A stretch of 56,255 nucleotides of DNA from Methylomonas methanica (GCF_001644035.1 NZ_LUUG01000079.1:1-56255), one strand, 5' to 3'. Positions 25,614 through 35,076 are shown, numbered from the stretch's first letter. The notes: generated from the letters alone by a model not told the origin. Numbers and translations: made by a program.

Positions 25614-26924
25614 TTAGATAGAGCTGTCGCCTTTAGGGGTTAATGCCGGAATTATTTCCTTGCTTTTGATTATTTGTGAGGCCAGTCCGGCAATGATTAA
25701 GCCGTAAAATGTAGTTGTGAATTTCAACGTAAGTACTTCGCTGCTAATGCTACAAAATATAAGGCATGTTATAAAAGCTAAACCCAAATGACTTGCTCGA
25801 TATGCTTTTAAATCGTGCCTATTTTTCCAGAATAGGGTGGCAGGTATGAGAAATTGGCATAATACTGTTATGCCACCCAATAGGCCTGAGCGTAATAAAT
25901 TTGCTAGAAATTCGTTATGGGGCCCATTATATAATATAATTTGTCTCGATTCCGGGCTAGAAATATTGGTTATCCAAGGTTCACGGAGATAGTCACCAAA
26001 GCCAATATCTCCGAAACCATATATGGGGCTATGTTTGAAAAGCTCCCATGATATTTGCCACATGGTGAGGCGAAAGCCTGTTGAAGTTTCGCGGTTTGAT
26101 CCGTCCAGCCATGCAGAAAGTTCCTGATAGCCACTGACAAGTCGATCAAGTGATTTGGGATGGAAAAGGCTAATTAGAATAAGTCCGATAAAAAACACGA
26201 CTGCAAAGATCAGTAATGCACGGATATGAATCATTCGGCCTTTTAACATTATCCAAAGTAGTATTAATGGCGGGAGCGCTAACCAACTACCACGAGTGCC
26301 TGATCCAGTAATTAAATAAAGTCCAGCAAGTAATCCTAGTGTCTGAATCACTAAAAGCTTACCTGGAGAAGTTATTGGTGTTTCTATACCGAAAAGGCAA
26401 AAAGCTGTTAGGACCAAGGTGTAGGTGCCAAATTGAGTTGGATCTACGGCCACTGTGGCAAATCTTCCTCCCCATTTTTCCAAAATGTCGGGATGTAAGT
26501 ATATAACGGGTACGGTAAGTAAAAGGGCAACTGGTGCAGTAATACTTATTAATTTTGAAAAATCTATTTTTTTATATGAAAAATAGAGTATTAATAGGGT
26601 TGACAAAAACATTCTGGATGGTCCGTCGTATGCTTTTATAACCCAATCTTGACGTAGAGTTTGACTGATGAAAACTGCTGTTAAAGGCAGCGTAAGTGTA
26701 AATATGATTGGTAGCATTAAGTCTAGCGTTTTGCCTTTCTTTGCGATGTTATACGCAGATTTTAATTCGATTATGGCGGGTATTGTTAGCAGAAACAGGC
26801 TTGCATTTGTGCAGCCGCGGATGGTTAGGAATCCAAGTATGCTGCTAACTAGTAAAATAAATATATAGAAATCTAGCCAGAAATTTTTGGAATTTCCTAT
26901 TACTCCGAAATGGAAAGAATTCAT
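25614..26924 (-). CDS. waaL: O-antigen ligase family membrane protein (WaaL/Wzy_C)
   Basis: The 436-residue, very hydrophobic protein has about ten to twelve membrane segments. A large periplasmic loop toward the C-terminus contains GFGDIGFGDYLREPW and GPHNEFLANLLRSGLLGG. The HNEFL His is characteristic of the O-antigen ligase/polymerase superfamily. Among LPS genes it most likely ligates O-chain to lipid A-core in the periplasm; a polymerase role cannot be excluded. It is markedly AT-rich. Confidence 0.75.
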   Translation of the reverse strand: MNSFHFGVIGNSKNFWLDFYIFILLVSSILGFLTIRGCTNASLFLLTIPAIIELKSAYNIAKKGKTLDLMLPIIFTLTLPLTAVFISQTLRQDWVIKAYDGPSRMFLSTLLILYFSYKKIDFSKLISITAPVALLLTVPVIYLHPDILEKWGGRFATVAVDPTQFGTYTLVLTAFCLFGIETPITSPGKLLVIQTLGLLAGLYLITGSGTRGSWLALPPLILLWIMLKGRMIHIRALLIFAVVFFIGLILISLFHPKSLDRLVSGYQELSAWLDGSNRETSTGFRLTMWQISWELFKHSPIYGFGDIGFGDYLREPWITNISSPESRQIILYNGPHNEFLANLLRSGLLGGITVLCQFLIPATLFWKNRHDLKAYRASHLGLAFITCLIFCSISSEVLTLKFTTTFYGLIIAGLASQIIKSKEIIPALTPKGDSSI

Positions 26925-27002
26925 AATGGTGCCCTGTTTTTCAGAAATGCCTTAATATTTAATAAAAATCTATTATGGATTTTTTTTCTAGTGGCAGGCG
27001 GC

Positions 27003-28007
27003 CTACTTTTTAATGAAGTAGTTGGCGATTTGTTGACGGAATATCTCTGGCTCACGTTTTAAGTATTGGCGATATTTTTCAAAATTTTGATTATGACTTT
27101 CAAAATCGCTAAACACATCCTGCGCTAATGCTTTAAAAATGGACGTGAATTCTGGTAAAGAACTGTCTAGCTTATATTTTCTTGGTATTGGTAAGTCTAC
27201 ATCGTTGCCAGCGGAGCCAAGTATGCCAGTGATCAGGCAGCAACCCTGCATGGCCGCTTCTCTGGGCATGCGGTCACGTCCTGGATGATGACCGAAATCA
27301 ATGTATAATTTTGCTGCACTGAGCTTATCTGTTAGTTGGTCGCGATTTAGTCCGTGCAGTGGTATAAACTTCCATTGTGGGTTGGCTTGAATTAACTTGT
27401 CGGTGGTCTTCCTACCTTTGGTAGGGTTGTATAGGATCACGTCCTCTTTATTGCCGATGAAGTTTAGGTTTTTGTCAGTCAAAAAGTCTTCATTAATGGA
27501 GTCTATTAATGGGACAGGATCTATTCCGCAACTTTTAAGGTACGCGGTCGCATGTTCAGTTTGCGAAAAATGAACCATATTAGTTAGTGATCGAGCCCCG
27601 TTCAGTGGACGCTGTCCTTTAATTACGCGCTTGATGTATCTGATCTTGTCATGTAAGGGCCATATGTGGCGACGCTCAAGAAAGTTTTCTAGTGAAAGCC
27701 ACCAAATTGCCGGCTGAGCTAACTTCACCTTGCTAGCGAGATATGGGTATACTTCTGGAAATATAATCATATTCCTGGGGACATCCTCATATCGACTAAC
27801 CGGCGTTAGGTATCTTTTGTAAGCCTGGGGTGTTGTTGTTGCTTCGTTAAATGGTAAGTAGGTAATGAAGGATGGTAGACCGAGTTTATTCATGTGATCA
27901 ACTAATTGATGAAGCGCTTCCGGCCCGCCAGTAACTGCTCCTGCTGGACACACAACCAATATTTTATTAAAGCGGGACAAGGAATTGTTTTGAGGATAGT
28001 TTTGCAT
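27003..28007 (-). CDS. Glycosyltransferase-like protein, family uncertain
   Basis: The 334-residue protein starts with a soluble N-terminal domain (KILVVCPAGAVTGGPEALHQ) reminiscent of GT-B glycosyltransferases. Its C-terminal half has DVILYNPTKGRKTTDKL and DFGHHPGRDRMPREAAMQG, resembling the donor-binding E-x7-E region of GT4-like enzymes. The ICATG-like end CCLITGILGSAGNDVD also fits. I do not recognise a named subfamily. Its place between an O-antigen ligase and a heptosyltransferase suggests LPS or capsule work. Confidence 0.65.
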   Translation of the reverse strand: MQNYPQNNSLSRFNKILVVCPAGAVTGGPEALHQLVDHMNKLGLPSFITYLPFNEATTTPQAYKRYLTPVSRYEDVPRNMIIFPEVYPYLASKVKLAQPAIWWLSLENFLERRHIWPLHDKIRYIKRVIKGQRPLNGARSLTNMVHFSQTEHATAYLKSCGIDPVPLIDSINEDFLTDKNLNFIGNKEDVILYNPTKGRKTTDKLIQANPQWKFIPLHGLNRDQLTDKLSAAKLYIDFGHHPGRDRMPREAAMQGCCLITGILGSAGNDVDLPIPRKYKLDSSLPEFTSIFKALAQDVFSDFESHNQNFEKYRQYLKREPEIFRQQIANYFIKK

Positions 28008-28139
28008 TTCAGAGAATCCTAGGCATTATTCGTAATACTTAAAAATTTAGGGATAGCAGTCAATATAGTTACACCAAATTAGACTATCAAAAGATATTTG
28101 GCATGGTTTTGTAGGCCAACCCACACGGTATATTTCAAG

Positions 28140-29237
28140 CTATTTTTGTAGTGTCGCAACAAGAGTTTTTATTGCTTGCCCGGCAGACAACTCGTCAAGG
28201 CAATGGCTATGGCTATTTCGGTGTCTATTACAGCCTTCCAACTGGCAGGGGAGGCAATTTTCTTTAGTTTGCCCCTGAATCAGATAAACATTGTTGACTA
28301 GTTTAGAGCCTCTTGAGTTGAAGGGGGGGTGGTTGCGCTCATAACCATATGGCCATGGTGCCCATTTAGCAGGATCTGTCGGCCCGAATAAGGCAAAGGT
28401 AAGCGAACCCGTCGCCGCCGCCAAGTGGGTGATTCCTGTATCGGGTCCGAGGAAAAAATCCGCTTTGCCGATCAGTTTACTAACTTGTGCCAAGGATAGT
28501 TGACCAGCAAGATTGATAACACTTGGTGGCAGGCTTAAATTTTTCAAGGCCTGCAATTCTGAAGCCTGATTACTGCCTGTCAGTACGATTTGATATCCCA
28601 GATTGTCCCAAAACTTTATCATCTCTCGCCAGCCTTCAGCATGCCACTGTTTATAGCGCCATTGCGGCATAATATGCAGAACGGCATACGGATTGGTTAT
28701 GCTGGGTATTGGCGTCGAGCTTTGTGGCGGGGTCAGACGATAGCAAGGTGCTATCCCCAGCATTTCGCAGAAGCGCAGATTTTCCAATACGGCGTGACCG
28801 TAATTCGCGCTAAATAGCAGCCAGCGCTTGAGTAGCGCTTTCTTCCACCAAGCCTTAGCGGGATCGTCAGGCACAAAGCCGATGCTGGTCTTGCCGGCTA
28901 TCGCCGCGCATAGCGTGGGCCGGTCGCCGGCTTGGGTGGAAATGGCTAAATCGTAACGGCGAAACAGGCTAAATAATAATTTGCCGAAGGCCAATCCGCC
29001 GAGTTTACCCGTCACGGGCAGCAAGCGATGGATGTCGGGATTGCCTTCCAGCATGCCTGCGTTACTTGCCGGCAATAAAACATCGATTTCCGCATCCGGA
29101 TAGGCTTGCTTCAGCGAAGAAATTAATGGCGTCACCAGTAGGGTATCGCCCAGATAACGCAGGGTTATCACCAAAATGCGTTTAGGTTGTATATTGAGCG
29201 GTTTTTGGTTGGGCATGGAGCGCTGGCTGATCAACAT
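28140..29237 (-). CDS. Family 9 glycosyltransferase (heptosyltransferase)
   Basis: The 365-residue protein carries the GT9 hallmarks: RILVITLRYLGDTLLVTPLI at the start, VLTGSNQASE in the middle, and FLGPDTGITHLAAATGS near residue 275. It resembles WaaQ/WaaF-type ADP-heptose:LPS heptosyltransferases acting in the cytoplasm on inner core. The start could be ATG 29237 or ATG 29216 (MPNQKPLN). It is divergent from msbA with only 27 bp between the outermost starts, so their promoters must overlap the coding ends. Confidence 0.87.
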   Translation of the reverse strand: MLISQRSMPNQKPLNIQPKRILVITLRYLGDTLLVTPLISSLKQAYPDAEIDVLLPASNAGMLEGNPDIHRLLPVTGKLGGLAFGKLLFSLFRRYDLAISTQAGDRPTLCAAIAGKTSIGFVPDDPAKAWWKKALLKRWLLFSANYGHAVLENLRFCEMLGIAPCYRLTPPQSSTPIPSITNPYAVLHIMPQWRYKQWHAEGWREMIKFWDNLGYQIVLTGSNQASELQALKNLSLPPSVINLAGQLSLAQVSKLIGKADFFLGPDTGITHLAAATGSLTFALFGPTDPAKWAPWPYGYERNHPPFNSRGSKLVNNVYLIQGQTKENCLPCQLEGCNRHRNSHSHCLDELSAGQAIKTLVATLQK

Positions 29238-29264
29238 GGCTTTACATTTTAAAGGTAAACAGTA

Positions 29265-31067
29265 TTGAACACGTTAGAAAATTCGCGCAAAACAATGACG
29301 GACGGCCAAGTTTACAAGCGTTTGCTGGCGTTTGTGGTGCCGTATTGGCGTTTATTTTTGGTAACTGCCATCGGTTTTGCGATCTATGCCGCGACCGAGC
29401 CGGCTGTGGTAATGATCATTCAACGGATCATCGACAGCTTTGGAGCGCCGGGCCGGGCGGATATTCAATACCTGCCGCTGGCCTTCGTGGTGTTGTTTCT
29501 GGTGCGGGGTATCGGCTCGTTTTTGGGTAACTATTATCTGGCGCGGATTTCCGGCAATCTGATCCACAAACTGCGTTGCGAGATTTTTAATCAGTACACG
29601 CGCTTGTCGGTGCAGTATTTCGATGCGCATAACAGTGGTTACATGATTTCGCGGATTACCAATAATATCGGCGAAGTCACGCGCGCTACATCCGATTCGA
29701 TACGCTCGTTCGTGCGTGAAGGTTTTACCGCAGTGGGTTTGCTAGGCTATCTGGCTTATACCAATTGGCAGCTATCGCTGGTGTTTTTGGCGATTGCGCC
29801 GGTAGTGGCGATCATGGTGCGTTATGTCGGCAAGCGTTTGAAACGATTGAGCCGCAACATGCAGGATACCGTGGGTGATTTGACGCACATCACCTCGGAA
29901 ATGGTGTCCGGAAACCGTATCGTGAAAAGTTTCAGCGGCGAAAATTACGAACGGCAGCGTTTTAAAACGGCCAGCCTGGATAACCGCACGCAGTATCGCA
30001 AGCTGGTTATGACCGTGTCGCTGAACAACCCCTTGATGCAATTGGTCATTTCTTTTGCTTTGGCCGGCATGATGTATCTGGCTCTGATTATGATGAAGTC
30101 ATCCAGTCCGGGTGAATTTGTCGGCTTTTTTACAGCGGCGTTTCTATTACCCAAACCGATTCGCCAGCTAAGCGATGCGAATTCCGAGATCTTGCGCGGC
30201 ATTGCGGCGGCCGAGTCTTTATTTGAAGTGTTGGACGAGCCGGCCGAAATCGACGGCGGTGACTATCAGGTTGAGCGCAGTCAAGGGCGCGTCGAATTCA
30301 AAAATCTCAGTTTTAGTTATCCCGGCAGCGAAACGCCTGCCCTGAACAATATCAATGTGACTATCGAGCCTGGGCAGACCGTAGCATTGGTGGGCGCGTC
30401 GGGCGGTGGCAAAAGCACGATGATCAACCTGTTGCCGCGTTTTTATGAGTACGAGCAAGGCGAGATTCTGATCGATGGGGTGGAGTTAAAACGCTACCGC
30501 CTGGATAGTTTGCGCCGGCAGATTGCCTTAGTCACGCAGAACGTCACCTTGTTCAACGCTTCCGTCGCGAATAATATTGCCTATGGCGCGTTACAAGGCG
30601 CAGCCAGAGAACAGATAGAACAGGCCGCTATCGATGCCTATGCGATGGACTTTATCAGCAAAATGCCGCAAGGGCTGGAAACTGAAATCGGAGAGAACGG
30701 CGTTAAATTGTCCGGCGGCCAGCGCCAACGCTTGGCCTTGGCGCGGGCTTTATTGAAGGATGCGCCGATTTTGATTCTTGACGAGGCCACTTCGGCCTTG
30801 GATACAGAATCCGAACGCTACATCCAGGCCGCGCTGAATCGTGTGATGCAAGGTCGCACCACCTTGGTGGTGGCGCATCGCTTGTCCACCATTGAAGGCG
30901 CGGACGTGATTTTGGTGATGGATAAAGGCCGGATTGTCGAACAAGGCTCGCATCGCGAACTTTTGGCTCGCGATGGGGCGTATGCCAAATTACATAAAAT
31001 GCAGTTTCAGGATGTGAGTCAAACCGAAGCAGTGGAGCAATCGGCAAGCCCTGTGTCGCAGGAGTGA
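29265..31067 (+). CDS. msbA: Lipid A/LPS flippase MsbA (ABC transporter)
   Basis: MsbA flips lipid A-core across the inner membrane. The 600-residue half-transporter has six membrane helices in the first 310 residues, then an ATPase domain with Walker A GASGGGKST at 377-385, signature LSGGQ at 482-486, and Walker B ILILDEATSALD. The TTG at 29265 is preferred as start since AAAGGT lies about 8 nt upstream; the next ATG, 29295, lacks a ribosome site. The neighbouring LPS genes support MsbA rather than a drug exporter. Confidence 0.93.
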   Translation: MNTLENSRKTMTDGQVYKRLLAFVVPYWRLFLVTAIGFAIYAATEPAVVMIIQRIIDSFGAPGRADIQYLPLAFVVLFLVRGIGSFLGNYYLARISGNLIHKLRCEIFNQYTRLSVQYFDAHNSGYMISRITNNIGEVTRATSDSIRSFVREGFTAVGLLGYLAYTNWQLSLVFLAIAPVVAIMVRYVGKRLKRLSRNMQDTVGDLTHITSEMVSGNRIVKSFSGENYERQRFKTASLDNRTQYRKLVMTVSLNNPLMQLVISFALAGMMYLALIMMKSSSPGEFVGFFTAAFLLPKPIRQLSDANSEILRGIAAAESLFEVLDEPAEIDGGDYQVERSQGRVEFKNLSFSYPGSETPALNNINVTIEPGQTVALVGASGGGKSTMINLLPRFYEYEQGEILIDGVELKRYRLDSLRRQIALVTQNVTLFNASVANNIAYGALQGAAREQIEQAAIDAYAMDFISKMPQGLETEIGENGVKLSGGQRQRLALARALLKDAPILILDEATSALDTESERYIQAALNRVMQGRTTLVVAHRLSTIEGADVILVMDKGRIVEQGSHRELLARDGAYAKLHKMQFQDVSQTEAVEQSASPVSQE

Positions 31068-31071
31068 TGAA

Positions 31072-31103
31072 TCAGTCGGCGGCTCGGATGACCCACCGAC
31101 TGA
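31072..31103. terminator. Hairpin between convergent msbA and pqqE
   Basis: TCAGTCGG (31072-31079) and CCGACTGA (31096-31103) form a perfect 8-bp stem with a 16-nt loop in the 45-bp gap between the two convergent stops. There is no clear T-run on either strand, so it may be a weak or bidirectional terminator. Confidence 0.4.
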
Positions 31104-31112
31104 GATAGGTGG

Positions 31113-32237
31113 TTAAAATTGTTTGGAATTTTTGCTGTTGCGGAATATCAACGGCTTTTCCCGGTCGGACAAGGCTAGTTCGCGCGCAGAATTGATTGCA
31201 GTGTCGATTCTGTGCCGTTCCGGGGATTTGCTGCACACCGGATCGGTGCTGTACATATCACCGTTAAACAAGAATGCCTGACAGCGGCAGCCGCCGAAGT
31301 CTTTGAGTTTCTCGTCGCAGCTGCGGCAAGGTTCCTGCATCCACTCGGTGCCGCGGAAGAAATTGAAGGTTTTCGACTCGTTCCAGATCTCTTCAATGCT
31401 GAAATCCTTCACGTTCGGGCAGTCCAGTCCTGGTAGTTCGCGTGCCGAATGGCAAGGCAGCGCGGTGCCGTCGGGGGCGATGGTCAAAAAGGTGGTGCCC
31501 CAGCCGTTCATGCAGGCTTTCGGCCGGTCTTCGTAGTAATCCGGCACCACGTAATAAATCTTCATTTTGCCGGCTACTTTTTCCTTGTAAGCCTGAGCAA
31601 TTTTTTCCGCCTCTTCGAATTGTTCCCTGGTTGGCAGCAAGGCGTCGCGATTCAAATGCGCCCAGCCGTAATATTGGGTGTTGGCCAGTTCCAGATAATC
31701 CGCGCCGAGGTTTTCGGCCATCTCCAGTATCTGCGGCATTTGGTGAATGTTTTCGCGGTGGATTACCACGCACAGCACCATCGGATAGCCGTGTTTTTTA
31801 ATCAGTTTTGCTACGTCCTGCTTGTGTTGGTAGGTGGCGGTGCCGGCGATATGATCGTTCAGTTCCTGAGTGCTGGCCTGGATGCTGATCTGGATATGGT
31901 CTAAACCGGCTTGCTTCAATTCGACGATTTTTTCTTCGCTCAAGCCGTAGCCGGAGGTGATCAAGTTGGAGTAATAACCGAGTTCGCGGGCGTAGCCAAC
32001 CAGTTCAGTCAAATCCTGGCGGGTTAGCGGTTCGCCGCCGGAAAATCCCAGTTGCACCGCGCCCATTTTTCGAGCTTGGCTTAATACGCGTTTCCAATCC
32101 TCGGTGCTTAATTCGTTGGGATATTTAGCGTAATCCAGCGGATTGGAGCAATACGGGCATTGCAATGGACATTTGTAGCTCAGCTCGGCCAACAGCCAGC
32201 GCGGCGGGGTGATATTAAGCTTGCTTGATCCAGCCAT
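31113..32237 (-). CDS. pqqE: PQQ biosynthesis radical SAM enzyme PqqE
   Basis: PqqE joins Glu and Tyr side chains of the PqqA peptide by a carbon-carbon bond, with PqqD as chaperone. The 374-residue protein has the radical SAM cluster motif C23-P-L-Q-C27-P-Y-C30, followed by FSGGEPL. The C-terminal SPASM domain has several cysteines, including PCHSAREL and [16 protein letters not shown]. It overlaps the pqqD 3' end by 23 nt. It is the last gene of the pqq operon. Confidence 0.97.
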   Translation of the reverse strand: MAGSSKLNITPPRWLLAELSYKCPLQCPYCSNPLDYAKYPNELSTEDWKRVLSQARKMGAVQLGFSGGEPLTRQDLTELVGYARELGYYSNLITSGYGLSEEKIVELKQAGLDHIQISIQASTQELNDHIAGTATYQHKQDVAKLIKKHGYPMVLCVVIHRENIHQMPQILEMAENLGADYLELANTQYYGWAHLNRDALLPTREQFEEAEKIAQAYKEKVAGKMKIYYVVPDYYEDRPKACMNGWGTTFLTIAPDGTALPCHSARELPGLDCPNVKDFSIEEIWNESKTFNFFRGTEWMQEPCRSCDEKLKDFGGCRCQAFLFNGDMYSTDPVCSKSPERHRIDTAINSARELALSDREKPLIFRNSKNSKQF

Positions 32238-32487
32238 TTTGCAATGCCACGTTCAAAAAGTTAGTGATGTCGTTGGTCAGTCCGGACGTGGCGAATTTTT
32301 CTTCCAGTTCGGTGACAATTTGAGCCAGCATCCGGCTACCGTCGCAAAGCTTGAGTATTTCCGCCGAACTTTGGTTCAACTCGACCATGCCTTCGGGATA
32401 GAGAATCACGTATTTTTGCTGAGCTTCTTCCCATTGCAGCCGGTGCAACGGCGAGAATTGGATAAGTTGATCGGGGGAGATGGTCAT
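32215..32487 (-). CDS. pqqD: PqqA-binding chaperone PqqD
   Basis: PqqD binds PqqA and presents it to PqqE. The 90-residue protein from ATG 32487 ([20 protein letters not shown]) has the family pattern [20 protein letters not shown], a helical middle with [11 protein letters not shown], and a hydrophobic C-terminal helix. A longer frame from 32508 adds 7 residues with no family support. It lies 33 nt downstream of the Uma2 gene and overlaps pqqE. Confidence 0.95.
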   Translation of the reverse strand: MTISPDQLIQFSPLHRLQWEEAQQKYVILYPEGMVELNQSSAEILKLCDGSRMLAQIVTELEEKFATSGLTNDITNFLNVALQNGWIKQA

Positions 32488-32520
32488 GGGTGTCCGGTGT
32501 GTAAGCAATTGCCTGGAGAA

Positions 32521-33084
32521 TCAGGCCGTTTCGATGTCTTCAAAAATTTCCGCCAGCGGCAGGCTGAGGCTTAAGCTGTGCAGTTGGCAATCGACTTCGC
32601 CGAGGTAATCGTGTAGTAGCCAATCGTTATCGGGAGTGCGGCTGAAGCATTCCACTCGGCGCGCGTCGATGTCGACGATCAGGTATTCCTTTAAGGATTC
32701 TAGTTGCCGGTAGGCGGCGAATTTGCTGCCGCGATCATAAGCGGCGGTCGAGTCTGATAGCACTTCCACGACAAGAGAAGGGTTGGAAATAAATTGCTGG
32801 TTGCCCAAGTCGCCAGGATGGCAGGACACCATTACGTCGGGGTAGAAAAAGGCATCAGCAGCGTCGACCCGTAATTTCAGGTCTGCGACATAAGGTCGGC
32901 AAGGTGTGCCGCGTAACCGTTGCTTCAAGCCTGCAAAAATATTGCCGGAGACGACCACATGATCCTGCCTCGCTCCAACCATAGCAAACACTTCCCCGGC
33001 CACAAACTCATGCTTCTCAACCTGAGCCTCTTCCCAGGCAAGAAAGTCCTCGGCAGTGAAGTGCTGTTGCAATGCCGTTTGCAT
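32521..33084 (-). CDS. Uma2 family (DUF820) PD-(D/E)XK nuclease-like protein
   Basis: The 187-residue protein has the Uma2 fold motifs: EEAQVEKHEFVAGEVFAMVG near the start, FYPDVMVSC (Pro-Asp of the PD motif), PSLVVEVLSDSTAAYDRGSK (Glu of the active site), and LKEYLIVDIDARRVE. The nuclease-core residues appear intact, so this is not an obvious pseudogene. Members are common in cyanobacteria and environmental bacteria; physiological function is unknown. Translation starts at ATG 33084, one nucleotide after the pqqC stop, and pqqD follows 33 nt later: a full insertion in the operon with tight spacing. Confidence 0.88.
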   Translation of the reverse strand: MQTALQQHFTAEDFLAWEEAQVEKHEFVAGEVFAMVGARQDHVVVSGNIFAGLKQRLRGTPCRPYVADLKLRVDAADAFFYPDVMVSCHPGDLGNQQFISNPSLVVEVLSDSTAAYDRGSKFAAYRQLESLKEYLIVDIDARRVECFSRTPDNDWLLHDYLGEVDCQLHSLSLSLPLAEIFEDIETA

Positions 33085-33085
33085 A

Positions 33086-33814
33086 TTACTGTTCGATATT
33101 GAAATACGGCGGCATGTCAGCGACATAAGCCAGATACATCGCATCGGCCATGCTCCACAACACATCCAGTTTAAATTTCAAAATTTGCACCATGCGTTCT
33201 TGCTGCTCGCGGGTTTTGTACCAGTCCAACGTCAGTTCCAGGCCGTGTTCCACGTCGCGGCGGGCTTCGGTCAGGCGCTTACGGAAGTAAGTGTAACCCT
33301 CTTGTTCGACCCATGGATACACATCGGGCCAGTTATCCAAGCGTTGTTGATGAATTTTCGGGGCGAACAGCTCCGTCAGAGAGGAGCTGGCGGCTTCGTG
33401 CCATTCGGCGCGGCGGGCGAAGTTGACATAGGCATCGACTGCAAAACGCACGCCGGGCAGCACGTGTTCCAGCGAAGTGATCTCTTCGCGGGTTAGCCCA
33501 ACTGCGATGCCCAAACGTATCCAGGCTTCGATGCCGCCTGGGTCGCCAGGGTGGCCGTCGTGGTCGAGAATGCGCTGTACCCATTTGGCGCGAGTTTCGC
33601 GGTCCGGACAATTGGCCATGATGTTGGCGTCTTTGATCGGAATCATCACCTGGTAATAAAAGCGATTGGCGACCCAGCCCTGCAATTGCTGTTGGGTCAG
33701 CTTGCCTTCATTCATCAGCGTGTGCATCGGATGATGAATGTGGTAGAACTTTTCCATGCCGCGCAGTTTGGCTTCGAATTCTTCGCGGCTCCAGGGTTGA
33801 TTATCATCAGTCAT
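33086..33814 (-). CDS. pqqC: PQQ synthase PqqC
   Basis: PqqC catalyses the last step, the oxygen-dependent ring closure and eight-electron oxidation giving PQQ. The 242-residue protein is all-helical with a conserved active-site His/Arg/Tyr set ([18 protein letters not shown], about residues 22-39; [16 protein letters not shown]). The length matches the family (about 240-250). It is 12 nt downstream of pqqB and 1 nt upstream of the Uma2 gene. Confidence 0.97.
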   Translation of the reverse strand: MTDDNQPWSREEFEAKLRGMEKFYHIHHPMHTLMNEGKLTQQQLQGWVANRFYYQVMIPIKDANIMANCPDRETRAKWVQRILDHDGHPGDPGGIEAWIRLGIAVGLTREEITSLEHVLPGVRFAVDAYVNFARRAEWHEAASSSLTELFAPKIHQQRLDNWPDVYPWVEQEGYTYFRKRLTEARRDVEHGLELTLDWYKTREQQERMVQILKFKLDVLWSMADAMYLAYVADMPPYFNIEQ

Positions 33815-33826
33815 GTAACACCTTTG

Positions 33827-34738
33827 TTATAAGTCAATTTCCAGTCCGTCGTAAGCCACTTCGATGCCGCTGGCATCCAGGGTTTTACGCTCCGGCGAAT
33901 CTTCGTCGAGAATCGGGTTGGTGTTGTTGATATGAATCAAAATTTTCCTGGCCTTGGGTACGCCGTTTAAAACTTCAATCATGCCGCCAGGACCGGATTG
34001 CGGCAAGTGGCCGATCTCGCGAGCATGTTTGTGGCTGATGCCGCGCGTGACCATTTCGTCGTCGGTCCAGAAAGTGCCGTCCACCATCAGGCAGTCGACG
34101 TTTAACATGGCTTGTAAGACATGCGGCTCGATTTCGCCAAGCCCTGGGGAGTAATATAGTTTTTTGCCTGTGGAAATCTGTTCGACGATCACGCCAATGT
34201 TGTCGCCATCGTGCGGGTCGTGGCGGTGCGGCGAATAGGGTGGCGCCTTGCTTTTCAGGGCATGGGCGTAAATGCGGATGTCATCGATGCCGGGAATCTC
34301 GAATGGCGTTTCGTCGCAGGCAATCGGATGGTGATTTACCGTGCAATAGTCCTTCAGCATATTGAATAGCGGGAAACCGCTGGTCAAATCCTGCTTGACC
34401 ATCTCGGTGCAATACACGTTTAACGGTTTGCCTTCGCGTAGCATCAGCATGCCGGTGGTATGGTCGATCTGGCTGTCAATCAACAGAATGGCTTTAATAC
34501 CGGTGTCGCGGATACCTTCTTTAGGCTGTATGGCCGGAAAGGCTTCTAACTGGGCGCGGATGTCCGGCGAGGTGTTAAACAGTAGCCAGTTGCGGTTATC
34601 GGTGCTAATTGCTATCGACGATTGGGTACGGGCTTTGCCGTTGAATTGGCCGTTGCGCAAGCGTCGGCAATTATCGCAGTTGCAGTTCCATTGCGGAAAA
34701 CCGCCGCCGGCACCGGCGCCGAGAACTCTAATCTTCAT
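33827..34738 (-). CDS. pqqB: PQQ biosynthesis hydroxylase PqqB
   Basis: PqqB is a metallo-beta-lactamase-fold enzyme that hydroxylates the tyrosine-derived part of the PQQ intermediate. The 303-residue protein has the N-terminal [15 protein letters not shown] region with the structural zinc cysteines, the metal-site segment [18 protein letters not shown], and a C-terminal [15 protein letters not shown]. It starts 109 nt after pqqA, separated from it by a strong hairpin, and is directly upstream of pqqC. Confidence 0.97.
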   Translation of the reverse strand: MKIRVLGAGAGGGFPQWNCNCDNCRRLRNGQFNGKARTQSSIAISTDNRNWLLFNTSPDIRAQLEAFPAIQPKEGIRDTGIKAILLIDSQIDHTTGMLMLREGKPLNVYCTEMVKQDLTSGFPLFNMLKDYCTVNHHPIACDETPFEIPGIDDIRIYAHALKSKAPPYSPHRHDPHDGDNIGVIVEQISTGKKLYYSPGLGEIEPHVLQAMLNVDCLMVDGTFWTDDEMVTRGISHKHAREIGHLPQSGPGGMIEVLNGVPKARKILIHINNTNPILDEDSPERKTLDASGIEVAYDGLEIDL

Positions 34739-34800
34739 GTTCGCTTAAAGGGGTTGGTGAACGAGCGGGGCATGATACGGGATTAAAAAACGCCAGGCAA

Positions 34801-34830
34801 AAAAAAGGGGCAGGAAAATGCCCCTTTTTT
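34801..34830. terminator. Perfect 12-bp hairpin between pqqA and pqqB
   Basis: AAAAAAGGGGCA (34801-34812) and TGCCCCTTTTTT (34819-34830) pair perfectly around a 6-nt loop. Read on the minus strand it comes 18 nt after the pqqA stop and ends in a run of T, so it has the form of an intrinsic terminator. Because pqqBCDE must be transcribed through it or from another promoter, partial termination giving excess pqqA mRNA is the likely effect. Confidence 0.8.
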
Positions 34831-34847
34831 ATCGTCGTCCCTAAGGA

Positions 34848-34922
34848 TTAACGGTTGTAGATGTACATGGTAACTTCAAAACCGAAACGCATGTCATTAT
34901 AAGCTGGTGTTTCCCATTTCAT
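34848..34922 (-). CDS. pqqA: PQQ precursor peptide PqqA
   Basis: A 24-residue frame starts at ATG 34922 and ends at TAA 34848-34850. It begins MKWETPAYNDMRFGFEVTMY and contains Glu16 and Tyr20 in the E-x3-Y arrangement, the residues joined by PqqE and converted to PQQ. A strong GGAGGG ribosome site lies at 34930-34935, 7 nt before the start. The peptide ends YNR. The frame is too short for usual gene finders but is the classic first gene of the operon. Confidence 0.97.
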   Translation of the reverse strand: MKWETPAYNDMRFGFEVTMYIYNR

Positions 34923-34984
34923 TTATATACCCTCCAGAGGTTTTGTTGTTGTGTGCGATAGCTTGATCGAGAAAGCTGCGCCGA

Positions 34985-35013
34985 AGTATACGATGAAGTT
35001 TTTCTTTGCGCAA
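34985..35013 (-). promoter_or_regulatory. Sigma-70-like promoter of pqqA
   Basis: On the minus strand TTGCGC (35013-35008) and TATACT (34990-34985) are separated by exactly 17 nt. Transcription would start near 34978, giving a leader of about 56 nt before pqqA with the GGAGGG site near its end. Confidence 0.6.
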
Positions 35014-35076
35014 CAGAGCAATCAAACCGGAACTAACGGTGGTTCGAGCTATATCTCTGCGCTTAAGTTCCCCGCC

